From an uncultured Prochlorococcus sp. (GTDB lineage Bacteria; Cyanobacteriota; Cyanobacteriia; PCC-6307; Cyanobiaceae): a stretch of 64,000 nt of DNA. The notes under the pieces are model-generated. The model worked only from the letters and a program-made list of their open reading frames with translations, made no database searches and was not told the origin of the DNA. A program made the translations under genes and the position numbers. Below are positions 17,850-26,659 of this stretch, piece by piece. Location: contig NZ_CACOFR010000006.1 in NCBI RefSeq assembly GCF_902626525.1, positions 31,959-95,958 of the forward strand, given 5' to 3'. Positions within the stretch are counted from its first letter, which is position 1. Each line of letters opens with the position of its first letter.

Positions 17850-18947
17850 ATGAATATAAAAAATAACAAATTAAAAATAGCAATTGCTGGACTAGGGTTT
17901 GGGAAAAAAGTTCATTTAGAAGCACTAAAAGAGTCGAAATATTTAACTCCTGTAGCGATTTATCATTATAATAAATCGCATAAATCGATTTTAGAAAAAG
18001 AAACAGGATTAGCGTTTTTTCATAATTGGGAAGACTTAGTTAAATCTCCTGAAATTGATGGAATTATTATTGCTACCCCTCCTGAATCAAGATTTAAATT
18101 AGCGAAACAAGCGCTAGAGAATAATAAAAATTTGCTATTAGAAAAACCCGTTTCTATATCCTCCTCTGAGATTGAAGATCTACAGAGAATATCTTTGATT
18201 AATAACTTAAGAGTATGTGTTGATTTCGAATATAGAGCAGTACCCCTTTTCCTTCAAACAAAGAAACTTATTGATGAAAATATCTTAGGAAATATTTATT
18301 TAGTCAAATTAGATTGGTTAATGGGTAGTAGATCCGACCCTAAAAGACCGTGGAATTGGTATTCTTTAGAAGAAAAAGGTGGAGGAGTTCTTGGAGCATT
18401 AGGTACTCATGCATTCGATATGTTGAATTGGTTTTTTGGAGAATCAATAAGCGTATCTGGCAAGTTATCAACATCAATAAAAAAAAGACCTTTAGCTAAT
18501 TCCTCTGATTTACATGATGTTACGAGCGAAGATGTTTGTCTAGCCAATATAGAAATAACAAACTTCAACTCGGATCTTATTCCATGTCAGGTATCATTAT
18601 CATCGATTTCTAAAAACGGTAGAGGATTTAGTTTAGAAATATATGGAAGCGAAGGCTCACTTATTCTTAAAAGCGAGAACCAAAAAGATTATGTACATGG
18701 TTTTAATTTAAAATGCTCAAACAACGAAAATAAAATACAAAATCTTACTGCAGATTCGAGTTTTAATTTTAAGAAGACATGGACTGATGGAAGAATAGCT
18801 CCAGTTTTGAGAATTCAAAATTTATGGGCTGAGAGTATTCTTAATAAAACACCGATAATCCCAGGTCTATGTGAAGGGCTAGCCAGTCACAAAGTTTGTG
18901 AAGCCTTAAGAGAATCCTCAAAAAGTGGATTGAGCATAAAAATTTAG
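17850..18947 (+). CDS. GFO/IDH/MocA family oxidoreductase
   Basis: A 365-aa NAD(P)-dependent oxidoreductase. The N-terminal Rossmann motif is IAIAGLGFGKKVHLEAL, then GIIIATPPESRFKLAKQALE and NLLLEKPVS. The EKP motif supplies the catalytic Lys. The C-terminal domain has DWLMGSRSDP, GGGVLGALGTHAFDML (Gly-x-x-x-His site) and YGSEGSLILKS. The family oxidises or reduces sugars and inositols; the substrate here is not apparent. It may be co-transcribed with the exported-protein gene. Confidence 0.88.
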   Translation: MNIKNNKLKIAIAGLGFGKKVHLEALKESKYLTPVAIYHYNKSHKSILEKETGLAFFHNWEDLVKSPEIDGIIIATPPESRFKLAKQALENNKNLLLEKPVSISSSEIEDLQRISLINNLRVCVDFEYRAVPLFLQTKKLIDENILGNIYLVKLDWLMGSRSDPKRPWNWYSLEEKGGGVLGALGTHAFDMLNWFFGESISVSGKLSTSIKKRPLANSSDLHDVTSEDVCLANIEITNFNSDLIPCQVSLSSISKNGRGFSLEIYGSEGSLILKSENQKDYVHGFNLKCSNNENKIQNLTADSSFNFKKTWTDGRIAPVLRIQNLWAESILNKTPIIPGLCEGLASHKVCEALRESSKSGLSIKI

Positions 18948-18962
18948 CAGAATATTTGGCAA

Positions 18963-18976
18963 GTATTAATTGATAC
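18963..18976 (+). promoter_or_regulatory. GTA-N8-TAC (NtcA-type) site upstream of fba
   Basis: GTATTAATTGATAC is a full match to the cyanobacterial NtcA consensus. It sits in the centre of a 20-bp near-palindrome (18960-18979) and 73 bases before the fba start. AT-rich sequence that could supply a -10 element (TAATTT/TATTTT) follows at about the expected spacing. The site match is seen directly; NtcA control of fba is inferred. Confidence 0.5.
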
Positions 18977-19048
18977 TTGACAATGTGCTTAATTTATTTT
19001 ATTTTTTCTTCATATTCTGGAAAAATCAATTATCTAATTTTTTAAATA

Positions 19049-20116
19049 ATGGCATTAAATTACTACAAAAATGAGCTTAAAGAAAATGCTCAATTACTAG
19101 CTTCTAAGGGTAAAGGAATATTAGCGGTAGATGAATCAACCAAAACAGTAGGGAAAAGATTAGCTGGAATTGGTGTTGAGAATACCGAAGAGAATAGGAA
19201 GGCATATAGAGGGATGCTTTTCACTACAGAAGGACTTGGGAAATACATAAGTGGAGCAATCCTATTTGAAGAAACTTTGTATCAAAATCACCAAGATGGT
19301 GAGTCAATGGTTAAGAAATTAAACGATTTAGGTATTATTCCAGGTATTAAGGTTGATAAAGGTTTAAATCCACTTCCTGGCGCAGGAGATGTAGAAACAT
19401 TTTGCTCTGGTCTAGATGGATTAGTCGAGAGAGCCGCAAAATATTATGAACAAGGTGCAAGATTTGCAAAGTGGAGAGCGGTTTTACAAATAACAAATGA
19501 TGGTTGTCCTTCAAAATTATCAATACAGGAAAATGCTTGGGGATTGGCTAGGTATGCAAGATCAGTTCAAGAATCTGGATTGGTACCAATTATTGAACCT
19601 GAAATTTTAATGGATGGTGATCATACCATTGAAAAGACTGCTGAAGTTCAAGAAGAGGTAATTAAGCAGGTCTACATTGCTTGTCAAGCAAATGGAGTAT
19701 TTCTAGAGGGAACACTTTTAAAACCTTCTATGACTGTTAACGGAGCAGATTGTCCAACAAAGGCTGATCCTATGAAAGTTGCTGAGATGACTATAAGAAC
19801 TATGGAAAGATGCGTTCCTGCATCTGTTCCAGGAATAGTATTCTTATCAGGAGGATTAAGCGAAGAAGCTGCTTCTGTTTATCTAAATAATATGAATACT
19901 CTTTATAGAAAAGCATTATGGAACGTTTCATTCTCCTATGGAAGAGCACTACAGCATTCATGCTTAAAGGCTTGGAAGGGAAGTGATATAGAAGGAGGCC
20001 AAAAAGCCTTAATAGCAAGAGCTCAAGCAAACTCTGAAGCTTCAACAGGATCTTATGTCGCAGGATCTCAGCCTTCATCTGATGAGCAGCTATTTGTTGC
20101 TGGATACACTTATTAA
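19049..20116 (+). CDS. fba: Class I fructose-bisphosphate aldolase
   Basis: Schiff-base aldolase of glycolysis and the Calvin cycle. The sequence follows the eukaryotic/plant-like class I form, 355 aa: GKGILAVDESTKTVGKRL, GIIPGIKVDKGLNPLPGAGD, ARFAKWRAVLQI, EPEILMDGDHTIEKTAEV, and FLEGTLLKPSMTVNG with the Schiff-base Lys. It ends in a Tyr (AGYTY), as in animal aldolases. The gene is in its own unit, preceded by an NtcA-type site and followed by a shared terminator. Confidence 0.95.
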   Translation: MALNYYKNELKENAQLLASKGKGILAVDESTKTVGKRLAGIGVENTEENRKAYRGMLFTTEGLGKYISGAILFEETLYQNHQDGESMVKKLNDLGIIPGIKVDKGLNPLPGAGDVETFCSGLDGLVERAAKYYEQGARFAKWRAVLQITNDGCPSKLSIQENAWGLARYARSVQESGLVPIIEPEILMDGDHTIEKTAEVQEEVIKQVYIACQANGVFLEGTLLKPSMTVNGADCPTKADPMKVAEMTIRTMERCVPASVPGIVFLSGGLSEEAASVYLNNMNTLYRKALWNVSFSYGRALQHSCLKAWKGSDIEGGQKALIARAQANSEASTGSYVAGSQPSSDEQLFVAGYTY

Positions 20117-20147
20117 AAGATAAATTCTTTAAATTAAACTTAAAAAG

Positions 20148-20172
20148 ACCTCCAAACAATTGGGGGTTTTTT
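20148..20172. terminator. Bidirectional intrinsic terminator shared by fba and purQ
   Basis: The stem ACCTCC/GGGGGT (one T-G wobble) with an 8-base loop is followed on the plus strand by TTTTTT. On the minus strand the same stem is followed by CTTTTT. The hairpin starts 32 bases after the fba stop and its end abuts the purQ stop codon at 20171. The signal therefore works from both sides of a convergent gene pair. Confidence 0.8.
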
Positions 20173-20836
20173 ATTGTGAAACGAGGGATTTCAAAGTGAA
20201 GAGACCATCAGTTCCACCAATTACTTGATCACACGCTCGCTCTGGATGAGGCATCAGTCCTAAAACATTTCCCTGTTTATTAGTTATGCCTGCGATATCG
20301 AATGAAGATCCATTAGGATTATTTTTATATTTCAAAGCTATCAATTCATTATCTACAAGTTTTTTTAAAGTATCAGAATCACAATGATATCTTCCTTCCC
20401 CATGGGCTATTGGCAACTTAATAGTTCGTTTTTCATTTCCAGTATTAAACCAACCACCTGTTGAAGAAACAATCTCAAGTTCAACATCATCACAGATGAA
20501 ATTGAGGTTTTTATTTGAAACAAGGGCACCAGGCAAAAAACCTGATTCAGTCAAAATTTGAAATCCATTACATATTCCTAAAACTCGTTTACCGCTTTTA
20601 ACAAAGTCATTCAAAGCATTTATTAATGGAGAGAATCTCGCAATTGCTCCGCACCTTAAATAATCACCATAGCTAAAGCCTCCAGGTAAAACTATTGCAT
20701 CTACATCGCTTAAATCTGAAGATTCATGCCACAAGTATTTTGTTCTTATGTCTAAACAACCTTCCAATGCCCAAGAAACATCACGATCACAATTAGAACC
20801 TGGGAAAACTACAATCCCTACAGTAAAATTATCCAT
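20171..20836 (-). CDS. purQ: Phosphoribosylformylglycinamidine synthase, glutaminase subunit
   Basis: Supplies ammonia from glutamine to PurL in purine synthesis. Class I glutaminase features: [13 protein letters not shown] at the N-terminus, [20 protein letters not shown] oxyanion loop ([12 protein letters not shown]), catalytic Cys in [11 protein letters not shown], and the His/Glu pair in LMPHPERA. The length of 221 aa is normal. It begins one base after the purS stop, so the two subunits are co-transcribed. Confidence 0.97.
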   Translation of the reverse strand: MDNFTVGIVVFPGSNCDRDVSWALEGCLDIRTKYLWHESSDLSDVDAIVLPGGFSYGDYLRCGAIARFSPLINALNDFVKSGKRVLGICNGFQILTESGFLPGALVSNKNLNFICDDVELEIVSSTGGWFNTGNEKRTIKLPIAHGEGRYHCDSDTLKKLVDNELIALKYKNNPNGSSFDIAGITNKQGNVLGLMPHPERACDQVIGGTDGLFTLKSLVSQ

Positions 20837-20837
20837 C

Positions 20838-21092
20838 TTATAATTTTTCTAATGAATATTCATAATCTTCAATAACAGTATTAGCGAATAACCTATCACA
20901 CAATAAATCAATTTTTTCTCTCACTTCGTTTTCTCCATTACCTTCTATTTTGACTTCAATCATTTTTCCTATTCGTAATGATTTTATCCCTTCTGCTCCA
21001 AGTTTAATAGAAGCAGATTTAGTAGCTTCCCCTGCTGGATCTAAAACTGAGGGCCTTAGTCTTATAAAAACTTTTACAGCAAATTGGTCCAA
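20838..21092 (-). CDS. purS: Phosphoribosylformylglycinamidine synthase, PurS subunit
   Basis: Small 84-aa structural subunit of the PurSLQ complex. The N-terminus [24 protein letters not shown] and the middle [19 protein letters not shown] match the family closely. It starts with TTG at 21092, one of many TTG starts in this genome. It is cotranscribed with purQ. Confidence 0.94.
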   Translation of the reverse strand: MDQFAVKVFIRLRPSVLDPAGEATKSASIKLGAEGIKSLRIGKMIEVKIEGNGENEVREKIDLLCDRLFANTVIEDYEYSLEKL

Positions 21093-21187
21093 TTAAAAAT
21101 TAATTTCTATTAGAAGGTTAGTTTAAATTTCCATAAAAAGTACTCTTGATTAATAAACAAATATTTTTACCTTTATTTTCTAATTTA

Positions 21188-21352
21188 CTAATGGTTTTCA
21201 TAACCCTTACCAAAACAAACTAAACAAGTTCTTCTTGAATTTTCAGGTGTCTTATAGTTTCCTGAACCTCCACATTTGGAGCATTTATTTTTATTAGTAG
21301 AAATTGCATTATTAGAGATAATATCTTTTAAAGCAATTTTTGAATTTTTCAT
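21188..21352 (-). CDS. Small DnaJ-like zinc-finger protein (54 aa)
   Basis: Starts at ATG 21352. It contains two CxxCxGxG-type knuckles, CSKCGGSG and CLVCFGKG, which is the pattern of the DnaJ central zinc-binding domain and its chloroplast relatives. There is no J domain. The N-terminal ~22 residues are a hydrophilic lead. It lies between cobW and purS on the same strand, with gaps of 45 and 95 bases. A role as a redox or chaperone zinc finger is inferred from the motif only. Confidence 0.8.
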   Translation of the reverse strand: MKNSKIALKDIISNNAISTNKNKCSKCGGSGNYKTPENSRRTCLVCFGKGYENH

Positions 21353-21373
21353 TTAGGACTGTTTACTCTTCTA

Positions 21374-21391
21374 AGTATCCCGGGAGATACT
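21374..21391 (-). other. Hairpin between cobW and the zinc-finger gene
   Basis: Arms AGTATC and GATACT (6 bp) enclose a GC-rich loop in an otherwise AT-rich gap, just after the cobW stop. No T-run follows on the minus strand, so it is not a typical intrinsic terminator. It may be an RNA stability or attenuation element for the downstream genes. Low certainty. Confidence 0.35.
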
Positions 21392-21397
21392 ATAAAA

Positions 21398-22462
21398 TTA
21401 AATCCTTATTTTTGGGTTACTTAAAATCTTAAATTTCTCTTTAATTTTTTTATTGAAAATTTTTATCGATTTTTCATCAAATGCAAATATCACTAATTCA
21501 ATTCCCGCATTGTCATTTGGCCTCCAACAATTGACTGGAGCATCTTCAAACCAAGTATTTATTTTCTTTCCAACGATTTGTATTTGCAAAGGCAATTGTT
21601 TATTAGGTATCCACATACGCCCTTTAATTCTGAGAATATTTAGTTCATCTAAAATTTTTGAGATCTCTTTTTCGAATTCATTTTTTTCAAGGAAACAGTT
21701 GAATTTTATTGAATCTGATATGAGCTCAACATGATTATGGTCATGTTCTTCCGATAAATATTCCTTATAACTTTCTTTTTTTAAACTAAAATTAAATAAA
21801 TAATTTAAATCAATTTTTCCATTTTTAGATTTAAGTACTGGCACTGATGGATTTAGGCTTCCCTGAATTTTATTTTTCACATATTCAAATTGTTCATTAT
21901 TTAAAATATCCGATCTAGAGACTAAAACGATATCAGAAACCTCTAATTGCTCCTCAAAAAGTTCGTCTATAGAGGCGTTGTGATCTATTTTATCAGTTTT
22001 ATTATATTGATTAATTATCTTACCTAAATCATTGATTGGAGAACCCTTAAGCATTGATTCTCCATTTACAATACCAACAACAACATCGAGATATATAGAA
22101 GATCTAATTTCAGGCCAGTTAAGCGCTTGAATCAAGGGTATTGGCAGTGCTAATCCACTCGTTTCAATAATTATAGACTCAATAGGTGGGTCAAATTCAA
22201 GGACTGCTTTTATTGATGGAACAAAATCATCTTGAACAGTACAACATAAACATCCATTATTCAGTTCGATGACACATTCATCCTCAGATTCATCACATTT
22301 TTCACAACTTTTAATTAAATCGCCATCAATTCCAACATCTCCAAATTCATTTATTATTAAACCAAATTTTTTTTTACTCTCTTTTAATAAATATCTAAGA
22401 AAAGTTGTTTTACCTGAACCAAGAAATCCAGAAACAACTATTACAGGTATTTTTTTTTTCAT
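21398..22462 (-). CDS. cobW: CobW/COG0523 family GTPase (metal chaperone)
   Basis: A G3E-family P-loop GTPase of 354 aa. Walker A is GFLGSGKTT at 12-20. The metal site CxCC (C71, C73, C74, in NNGCLCCTVQDD) is preceded by extra cysteines at 53, 56 and 63. A His-rich stretch EEHDHNH lies near 237. The CobW C-terminal domain begins ~255. Members deliver zinc or cobalt or serve in cobalamin synthesis, and the family alone does not decide which. The many Cys/His favour a zinc or cobalt binder. It is followed by the zinc-finger gene, possibly in one transcript. Confidence 0.9.
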   Translation of the reverse strand: MKKKIPVIVVSGFLGSGKTTFLRYLLKESKKKFGLIINEFGDVGIDGDLIKSCEKCDESEDECVIELNNGCLCCTVQDDFVPSIKAVLEFDPPIESIIIETSGLALPIPLIQALNWPEIRSSIYLDVVVGIVNGESMLKGSPINDLGKIINQYNKTDKIDHNASIDELFEEQLEVSDIVLVSRSDILNNEQFEYVKNKIQGSLNPSVPVLKSKNGKIDLNYLFNFSLKKESYKEYLSEEHDHNHVELISDSIKFNCFLEKNEFEKEISKILDELNILRIKGRMWIPNKQLPLQIQIVGKKINTWFEDAPVNCWRPNDNAGIELVIFAFDEKSIKIFNKKIKEKFKILSNPKIRI

Positions 22463-22472
22463 ACTTATTTAA

Positions 22473-22985
22473 TTAGCATCCTAAGCTGTATTCTGTACTT
22501 TCGCCTGTCGAACTATTTGTACCATTAGCAATCGCGCATAATTGTTTTTGTTGTGTACGACTTAGAACAGCATCAGTAAAATCGGCACCATCTATTTTTG
22601 CTCCTTCGAAATTACTTTCCATAAGTAAAGCATTGGTAAAATTAACATCTGAAAGATCTGCATCTGTAAAGTCTGTTGCATAAGCAAGTGCGTCTCTTAA
22701 ATTAGCCCCAGTAAACTTTGAGTTTTGTAATTTACTATTATTAAATACCGCGCCCTCTAAATTACTTTCACTAAAATTAAACCCATTTAAATCAAATTTG
22801 ACAAATTCGTTGCCACTTAAATCTTGACCATGCATATCTGGCTCTAAATCAAGATCTTGTTGGTTTCTAATCTCAGGTGGACGTTTTGCCCATGCAGAAT
22901 TTACAGAATTAAAAAATAAAATCCCAATAAATAATAATGTAATTAATGCATTCTTTAGAGAGGGGATAACAATTGATTTAATCAT
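22473..22985 (-). CDS. Exported pentapeptide-repeat protein
   Basis: A 170-aa protein with a signal peptide (MIKSIVIPSLKNALITLLFIG, with cleavage near SAWA at ~33). About twelve A(D/N)LxX-type pentapeptides run from ~60 to ~145 (DLSGNEFVKFDLNGFNFSES, ANLRDALAYATDFTDADLSD, AKIDGADFTDAV), forming a right-handed quadrilateral helix. The C-terminus has two cysteines (CAIANG, YSLGC), which could form a disulfide. The form matches thylakoid-lumen pentapeptide proteins. The role is unknown. It ends 10 bases before cobW starts on the same strand. Confidence 0.88.
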   Translation of the reverse strand: MIKSIVIPSLKNALITLLFIGILFFNSVNSAWAKRPPEIRNQQDLDLEPDMHGQDLSGNEFVKFDLNGFNFSESNLEGAVFNNSKLQNSKFTGANLRDALAYATDFTDADLSDVNFTNALLMESNFEGAKIDGADFTDAVLSRTQQKQLCAIANGTNSSTGESTEYSLGC

Positions 22986-23048
22986 AATAAGACTGTATTT
23001 TAGAACTTAGGTGTTTAAAGTTTGTAAGAGTATCTTAAAGGAAAATAT

Positions 23049-23666
23049 ATGGCAATGTCACTAAAGGTTATTGTTCCTCCTCATCCATTAATAAAACATT
23101 GGCTTTCAATATTAAGAGAAAAAAACACTCCAAATATTTTGTACTCAACAGGATATGAACAATTAGGTAAATGGCTTACATATGAGGCATTACGAAATTG
23201 GTTGCCATATAAAAAAGAAATTATAAATATTGATAATGGTACTACGGATGGATTTTTTATTAATAATGATTATCCAATAAAAGTTTTCGCAATGATGCCC
23301 GAAGGTCTATCTCTTTGGTACGGATCAAAAGAAGTAATTCCTAATTCTACTCTTTCATTAGGAGAACTACCTAAATGTATTGAATCTAATGAAGGAGTTA
23401 TTTTTTATTCAGATCAAATAACTACAAAATCCACAGTATTAAATTTTTTACTAAAGTTAAAGGAATTAGGAGTTGACTCTAATAGGATTTTATTAATAAC
23501 AGCTATTTGCACAAACAAAGGATTAAATAAAATAGCAAAATTATTCCCTAATCAGGTAATCTTTACTTCTTGCATTGATGAAGAAGACGATAATACAAAA
23601 TCATTGATCCCCGGCATCGGAAATCCTTTATTGCGATTGAGTACTAAATATCAAGATAAGAACTAA
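23049..23666 (+). CDS. Uracil phosphoribosyltransferase-like protein (divergent)
   Basis: The N-terminus VPPHPLIKHWLSILREKNTP and following helix match the UPRT fold (usual form HPLIxHKLTxLRdkxT). The expected PRPP loop (DPMLATGGS) is replaced by SDQITTKST at 121-129, and the uracil-binding end (PGxGDxGDR) is changed to PGIGNPLLRLS. It is therefore probably not an active UPRT as described in E. coli. Cyanobacteria and plants keep similar divergent homologues. The length of 205 aa is normal. An internal ATG three codons down is an alternative start. Confidence 0.75.
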   Translation: MAMSLKVIVPPHPLIKHWLSILREKNTPNILYSTGYEQLGKWLTYEALRNWLPYKKEIINIDNGTTDGFFINNDYPIKVFAMMPEGLSLWYGSKEVIPNSTLSLGELPKCIESNEGVIFYSDQITTKSTVLNFLLKLKELGVDSNRILLITAICTNKGLNKIAKLFPNQVIFTSCIDEEDDNTKSLIPGIGNPLLRLSTKYQDKN

Positions 23667-23695
23667 TATATAATATAGGAGTAAATATTTTACCA

Positions 23696-23986
23696 ATGTC
23701 TGAATACAGAGATTCGTCTTCAAATAATCTTTTATCTTTAATAAGTGGAGCTTTTATTGGAGCAGCAGGTTTAGCATGGTGGTTAATATCTGAAGCAGAC
23801 AAAAGAAAAGAGGAGAAAAAACAAAAAGCAATGATGTATTCCTCAAGAATTCAAGATGGCTCTGAAGCTATAGATTCAAATGAGAATTCAAGTGAAGTTG
23901 CAGGTGAAAATCTAGAAAAGAAAGTTGAGCAACTTAATTCTGCAATTGCTGATGTTAGGAAGCAACTTGAAGAGTTAGGGCAATAG
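23696..23986 (+). CDS. Small membrane-anchored hypothetical protein
   Basis: A 96-aa protein. One membrane segment (LLSLISGAFIGAAGLAWWLI, ~13-32) is followed by a positively charged stretch (KRKEEKKQK) and a C-terminal coiled coil (ENLEKKVEQLNSAIADVRKQLEEL). The shape suggests a membrane-tethered oligomer, probably with the C-terminus in the cytoplasm. A good Shine-Dalgarno (AGGAG at 23679) lies upstream. It sits between the UPRT-like gene and ilvD. No function recognised. Confidence 0.65.
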   Translation: MSEYRDSSSNNLLSLISGAFIGAAGLAWWLISEADKRKEEKKQKAMMYSSRIQDGSEAIDSNENSSEVAGENLEKKVEQLNSAIADVRKQLEELGQ

Positions 23987-24009
23987 AATAAAAAAGGTTC
24001 TCACATAAA

Positions 24010-25683
24010 ATGAATAAACTTAGATCATCTGCAATAACTCAAGGTGTTCAAAGGTCCCCTAACAGATCAATGTTAAGGGCAGTTGGATTCAATGATGAAG
24101 ATTTTAATAAACCTATCATTGGGGTTGCTAATGGTTACAGCACAATTACTCCATGCAATATAGGGTTAAATAAATTAGCTCTCAGAGCTGAAGAGTCAAT
24201 TAGAAGATCAGGAGGAATGCCTCAGAAATTTGGGACAATAACAGTAAGTGATGGCATTTCTATGGGAACAGAAGGGATGAAATATTCATTGGTTTCAAGA
24301 GAAGTAATAGCTGACTCAATAGAAACAGCTTGCAATGCTCAGAGTATGGATGGAGTGCTTGCAATAGGTGGATGTGATAAAAATATGCCTGGAGCAATGA
24401 TAGCGATTGCAAGAATGAATATTCCCTCAATATTTATTTATGGAGGAACGATAAAACCAGGCAAATTACATGGGGAAGATCTTACTGTTGTAAGTGCATT
24501 CGAAGCTGTTGGCCAGTTGACATCAGGCAAAATCAATGAAAAAAGGTTAATCGAAGTTGAGAAAAATTGTATACCTGGAGCTGGAAGCTGTGGGGGGATG
24601 TTTACAGCTAATACAATGTCGGCAGTTATAGAAGTATTAGGTTTAAGTCTTCCTCACAGTTCCACTATGGCTGCTGAAGATCTTGAAAAAGAGCTAAGTG
24701 CAGAAAAGAGTGCTGAAATATTAGTCTCTGCGATTAAAAAAGACATAAGACCACTAGATTTATTGACTAAAAAAGCATTTGAGAATGCAATATCAGTAAT
24801 TATGGCAGTAGGAGGCTCAACTAATGCAGTATTACATATATTAGCCATAGCAAATACTGCCGGAATTGATATTAAAATTGATGATTTTGAGAGAATAAGA
24901 CAAAAAGTTCCTGTAATTTGTGACCTTAAGCCGAGTGGAAAATTTGTAACAGTTGATCTCCATAACGCAGGGGGTATTCCACAAGTAATGAAGATACTTT
25001 TAAATGCAGGCTTAATACATGGGGAATGCAAAAACATAGAAGGCAAAACCATCTCAGAATACTTACTAAATATTCCAGATAAGCCTCCTAGTAATCAAAA
25101 TGTCATCCGAGGAATAGATAATCCTCTTTACAAAAAAGGGCATTTAGCAATATTAAAAGGAAACTTGGCAAGTGAAGGTTCTGTAGCAAAAATTAGTGGG
25201 GTAAAAAATCCTGTTTTAACAGGTCCAGCGAAGATATTCGAAAGTGAAGAGGACTGTCTCAAAGCAATTTTAAATAATGAAATCAAAGCAGGTGATGTTG
25301 TTGTTGTAAGAAATGAAGGTCCTGTAGGAGGACCAGGCATGAGGGAAATGTTATCCCCAACATCCGCAATCGTTGGACAAGGTCTTGGAGAAAAAGTGGC
25401 TTTAATTACTGATGGAAGGTTTAGTGGTGGCTCTTATGGTCTTGTTGTCGGACATATTGCGCCAGAGGCTGCTGTTGGTGGAAACATAGCTTTAATAAAA
25501 CAAGGAGATTTGATTACCGTTGATGCGGTAAAGCAACTAATTGAGGTTGATTTGTCTGACGAAGAATTAGAAAAAAGAAAAAAAGATTGGGTAAAACCTA
25601 AACCAAAATACAAAAGAGGAATTCTCTCAAAATATTCAAGGATCGTAAGCACTTCAAGTTTAGGTGCAGTTACTGATTTATAA
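24010..25683 (+). CDS. ilvD: Dihydroxy-acid dehydratase
   Basis: Dehydrates dihydroxy acids in valine, leucine and isoleucine synthesis, using an iron-sulfur cluster. The 557-aa sequence shows [14 protein letters not shown], the cluster cysteines in [10 protein letters not shown] and [14 protein letters not shown], and [19 protein letters not shown] near the C-terminus. The Cys in ITPCN completes the cluster set. It is the last plus-strand gene before a long minus-strand cluster. Confidence 0.97.
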   Translation: MNKLRSSAITQGVQRSPNRSMLRAVGFNDEDFNKPIIGVANGYSTITPCNIGLNKLALRAEESIRRSGGMPQKFGTITVSDGISMGTEGMKYSLVSREVIADSIETACNAQSMDGVLAIGGCDKNMPGAMIAIARMNIPSIFIYGGTIKPGKLHGEDLTVVSAFEAVGQLTSGKINEKRLIEVEKNCIPGAGSCGGMFTANTMSAVIEVLGLSLPHSSTMAAEDLEKELSAEKSAEILVSAIKKDIRPLDLLTKKAFENAISVIMAVGGSTNAVLHILAIANTAGIDIKIDDFERIRQKVPVICDLKPSGKFVTVDLHNAGGIPQVMKILLNAGLIHGECKNIEGKTISEYLLNIPDKPPSNQNVIRGIDNPLYKKGHLAILKGNLASEGSVAKISGVKNPVLTGPAKIFESEEDCLKAILNNEIKAGDVVVVRNEGPVGGPGMREMLSPTSAIVGQGLGEKVALITDGRFSGGSYGLVVGHIAPEAAVGGNIALIKQGDLITVDAVKQLIEVDLSDEELEKRKKDWVKPKPKYKRGILSKYSRIVSTSSLGAVTDL

Positions 25684-25704
25684 ATCAGCTCAAAGTTTAT
25701 TTAC

Positions 25705-26091
25705 TTAATCAATAAAACTTTTTATCCTATTTGCTAAATTTTCCAATCGAGCACTGTATTTTGGAGAATTGCATTTTTTTCCATTATTGCTATCCATCCA
25801 TAATGTTTTAACTCCACACCATAATATTGGTTCATCAGGAAAATTAAGCTTAGAGATAACTAAAACCAACTCTTTATTAGATTTAAAAAGTTCTAATTCA
25901 AGATCATAAATTTCTAATCTTTTACCTTCTTTATCTCGACATAAAATATTAACCGTCAAATCAATATCTTCTTCTTCGAATTCATATTCACCATTTATTT
26001 TTACGACAGAATGAACAAAAGGTTTATTTGTCAAATCTGCTGACTTAGCTATTAAGCTCTCTATATTTTTTTGTGGGTTTTCAAATAACAC
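25705..26091 (-). CDS. Conserved hypothetical protein (128 aa)
   Basis: A soluble, acidic, beta-strand-rich protein with a GTG start. It overlaps the 3' end of the upstream CIA30 gene by 11 bases, so the two are co-translated. A conserved-looking core runs LVISKLNFPDEPILWCGVKTLWMD. No signal or membrane segment is present. I do not recognise the family. The pairing with CIA30 may hint at a shared role. Confidence 0.6.
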   Translation of the reverse strand: MLFENPQKNIESLIAKSADLTNKPFVHSVVKINGEYEFEEEDIDLTVNILCRDKEGKRLEIYDLELELFKSNKELVLVISKLNFPDEPILWCGVKTLWMDSNNGKKCNSPKYSARLENLANRIKSFID

Positions 26092-26629
26092 TTATTGATT
26101 TAATTAAAACTTTTATTGAACCCTGTTTAAACTCGTTATTAAGTAATCCATCATCACCGAACTTAGAGTGTAGTAGTTGCAATCTTTTAATTTTAGATGG
26201 CTTAAATTTAAATGGGAAACGTACTTTATTAGCTCTTACTGAAGGTTTTAGCTCACTAAAAGGAATTTGAACATTTGTTGTTCCGAATTTTTTTGTTGGG
26301 AATGATTTAATCCACCTGAGACCACCTGGAATAAATTCGGTTATTCCTAGTAAAGCGTCTTCACATGCGACAGCAAATTTAAAAGTTCTTCCTTGTCCAT
26401 CAATATTTAATTCAAAGGATGAATACTCAGAAACATTTAAAGAAGGTTTATATATAGACGATCTACAACTAACAAATCCTCCTGCTTTCTCGACAATATT
26501 ACCCTTTAATAACAAACCAGAATTTGAAATTTCACAAAAAGCTGAACTTGAACCACCCATAACAGTATCATTTAATGTTTTCCAACCATCGAACTCCTTT
26601 TTCTGGAATAAAAATTTTTTCTTACTCAT
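26081..26629 (-). CDS. CIA30 family protein
   Basis: A 182-aa protein with the CIA30 start WKTLNDTVMGGSSSAF and the closing VNVQIPFSELKPS-like segment (TNVQIPFSELKPSVRA), in a beta-sandwich fold. In mitochondria CIA30 helps assemble complex I. In cyanobacteria homologues are soluble proteins of uncertain role, possibly in NDH-1 or thylakoid complex assembly. It lies 30 bases downstream of pgl on the same strand. Confidence 0.85.
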   Translation of the reverse strand: MSKKKFLFQKKEFDGWKTLNDTVMGGSSSAFCEISNSGLLLKGNIVEKAGGFVSCRSSIYKPSLNVSEYSSFELNIDGQGRTFKFAVACEDALLGITEFIPGGLRWIKSFPTKKFGTTNVQIPFSELKPSVRANKVRFPFKFKPSKIKRLQLLHSKFGDDGLLNNEFKQGSIKVLIKSISVI

Positions 26630-26659
26630 TGAATAATTTAAATTATTATTAGACTTTAA

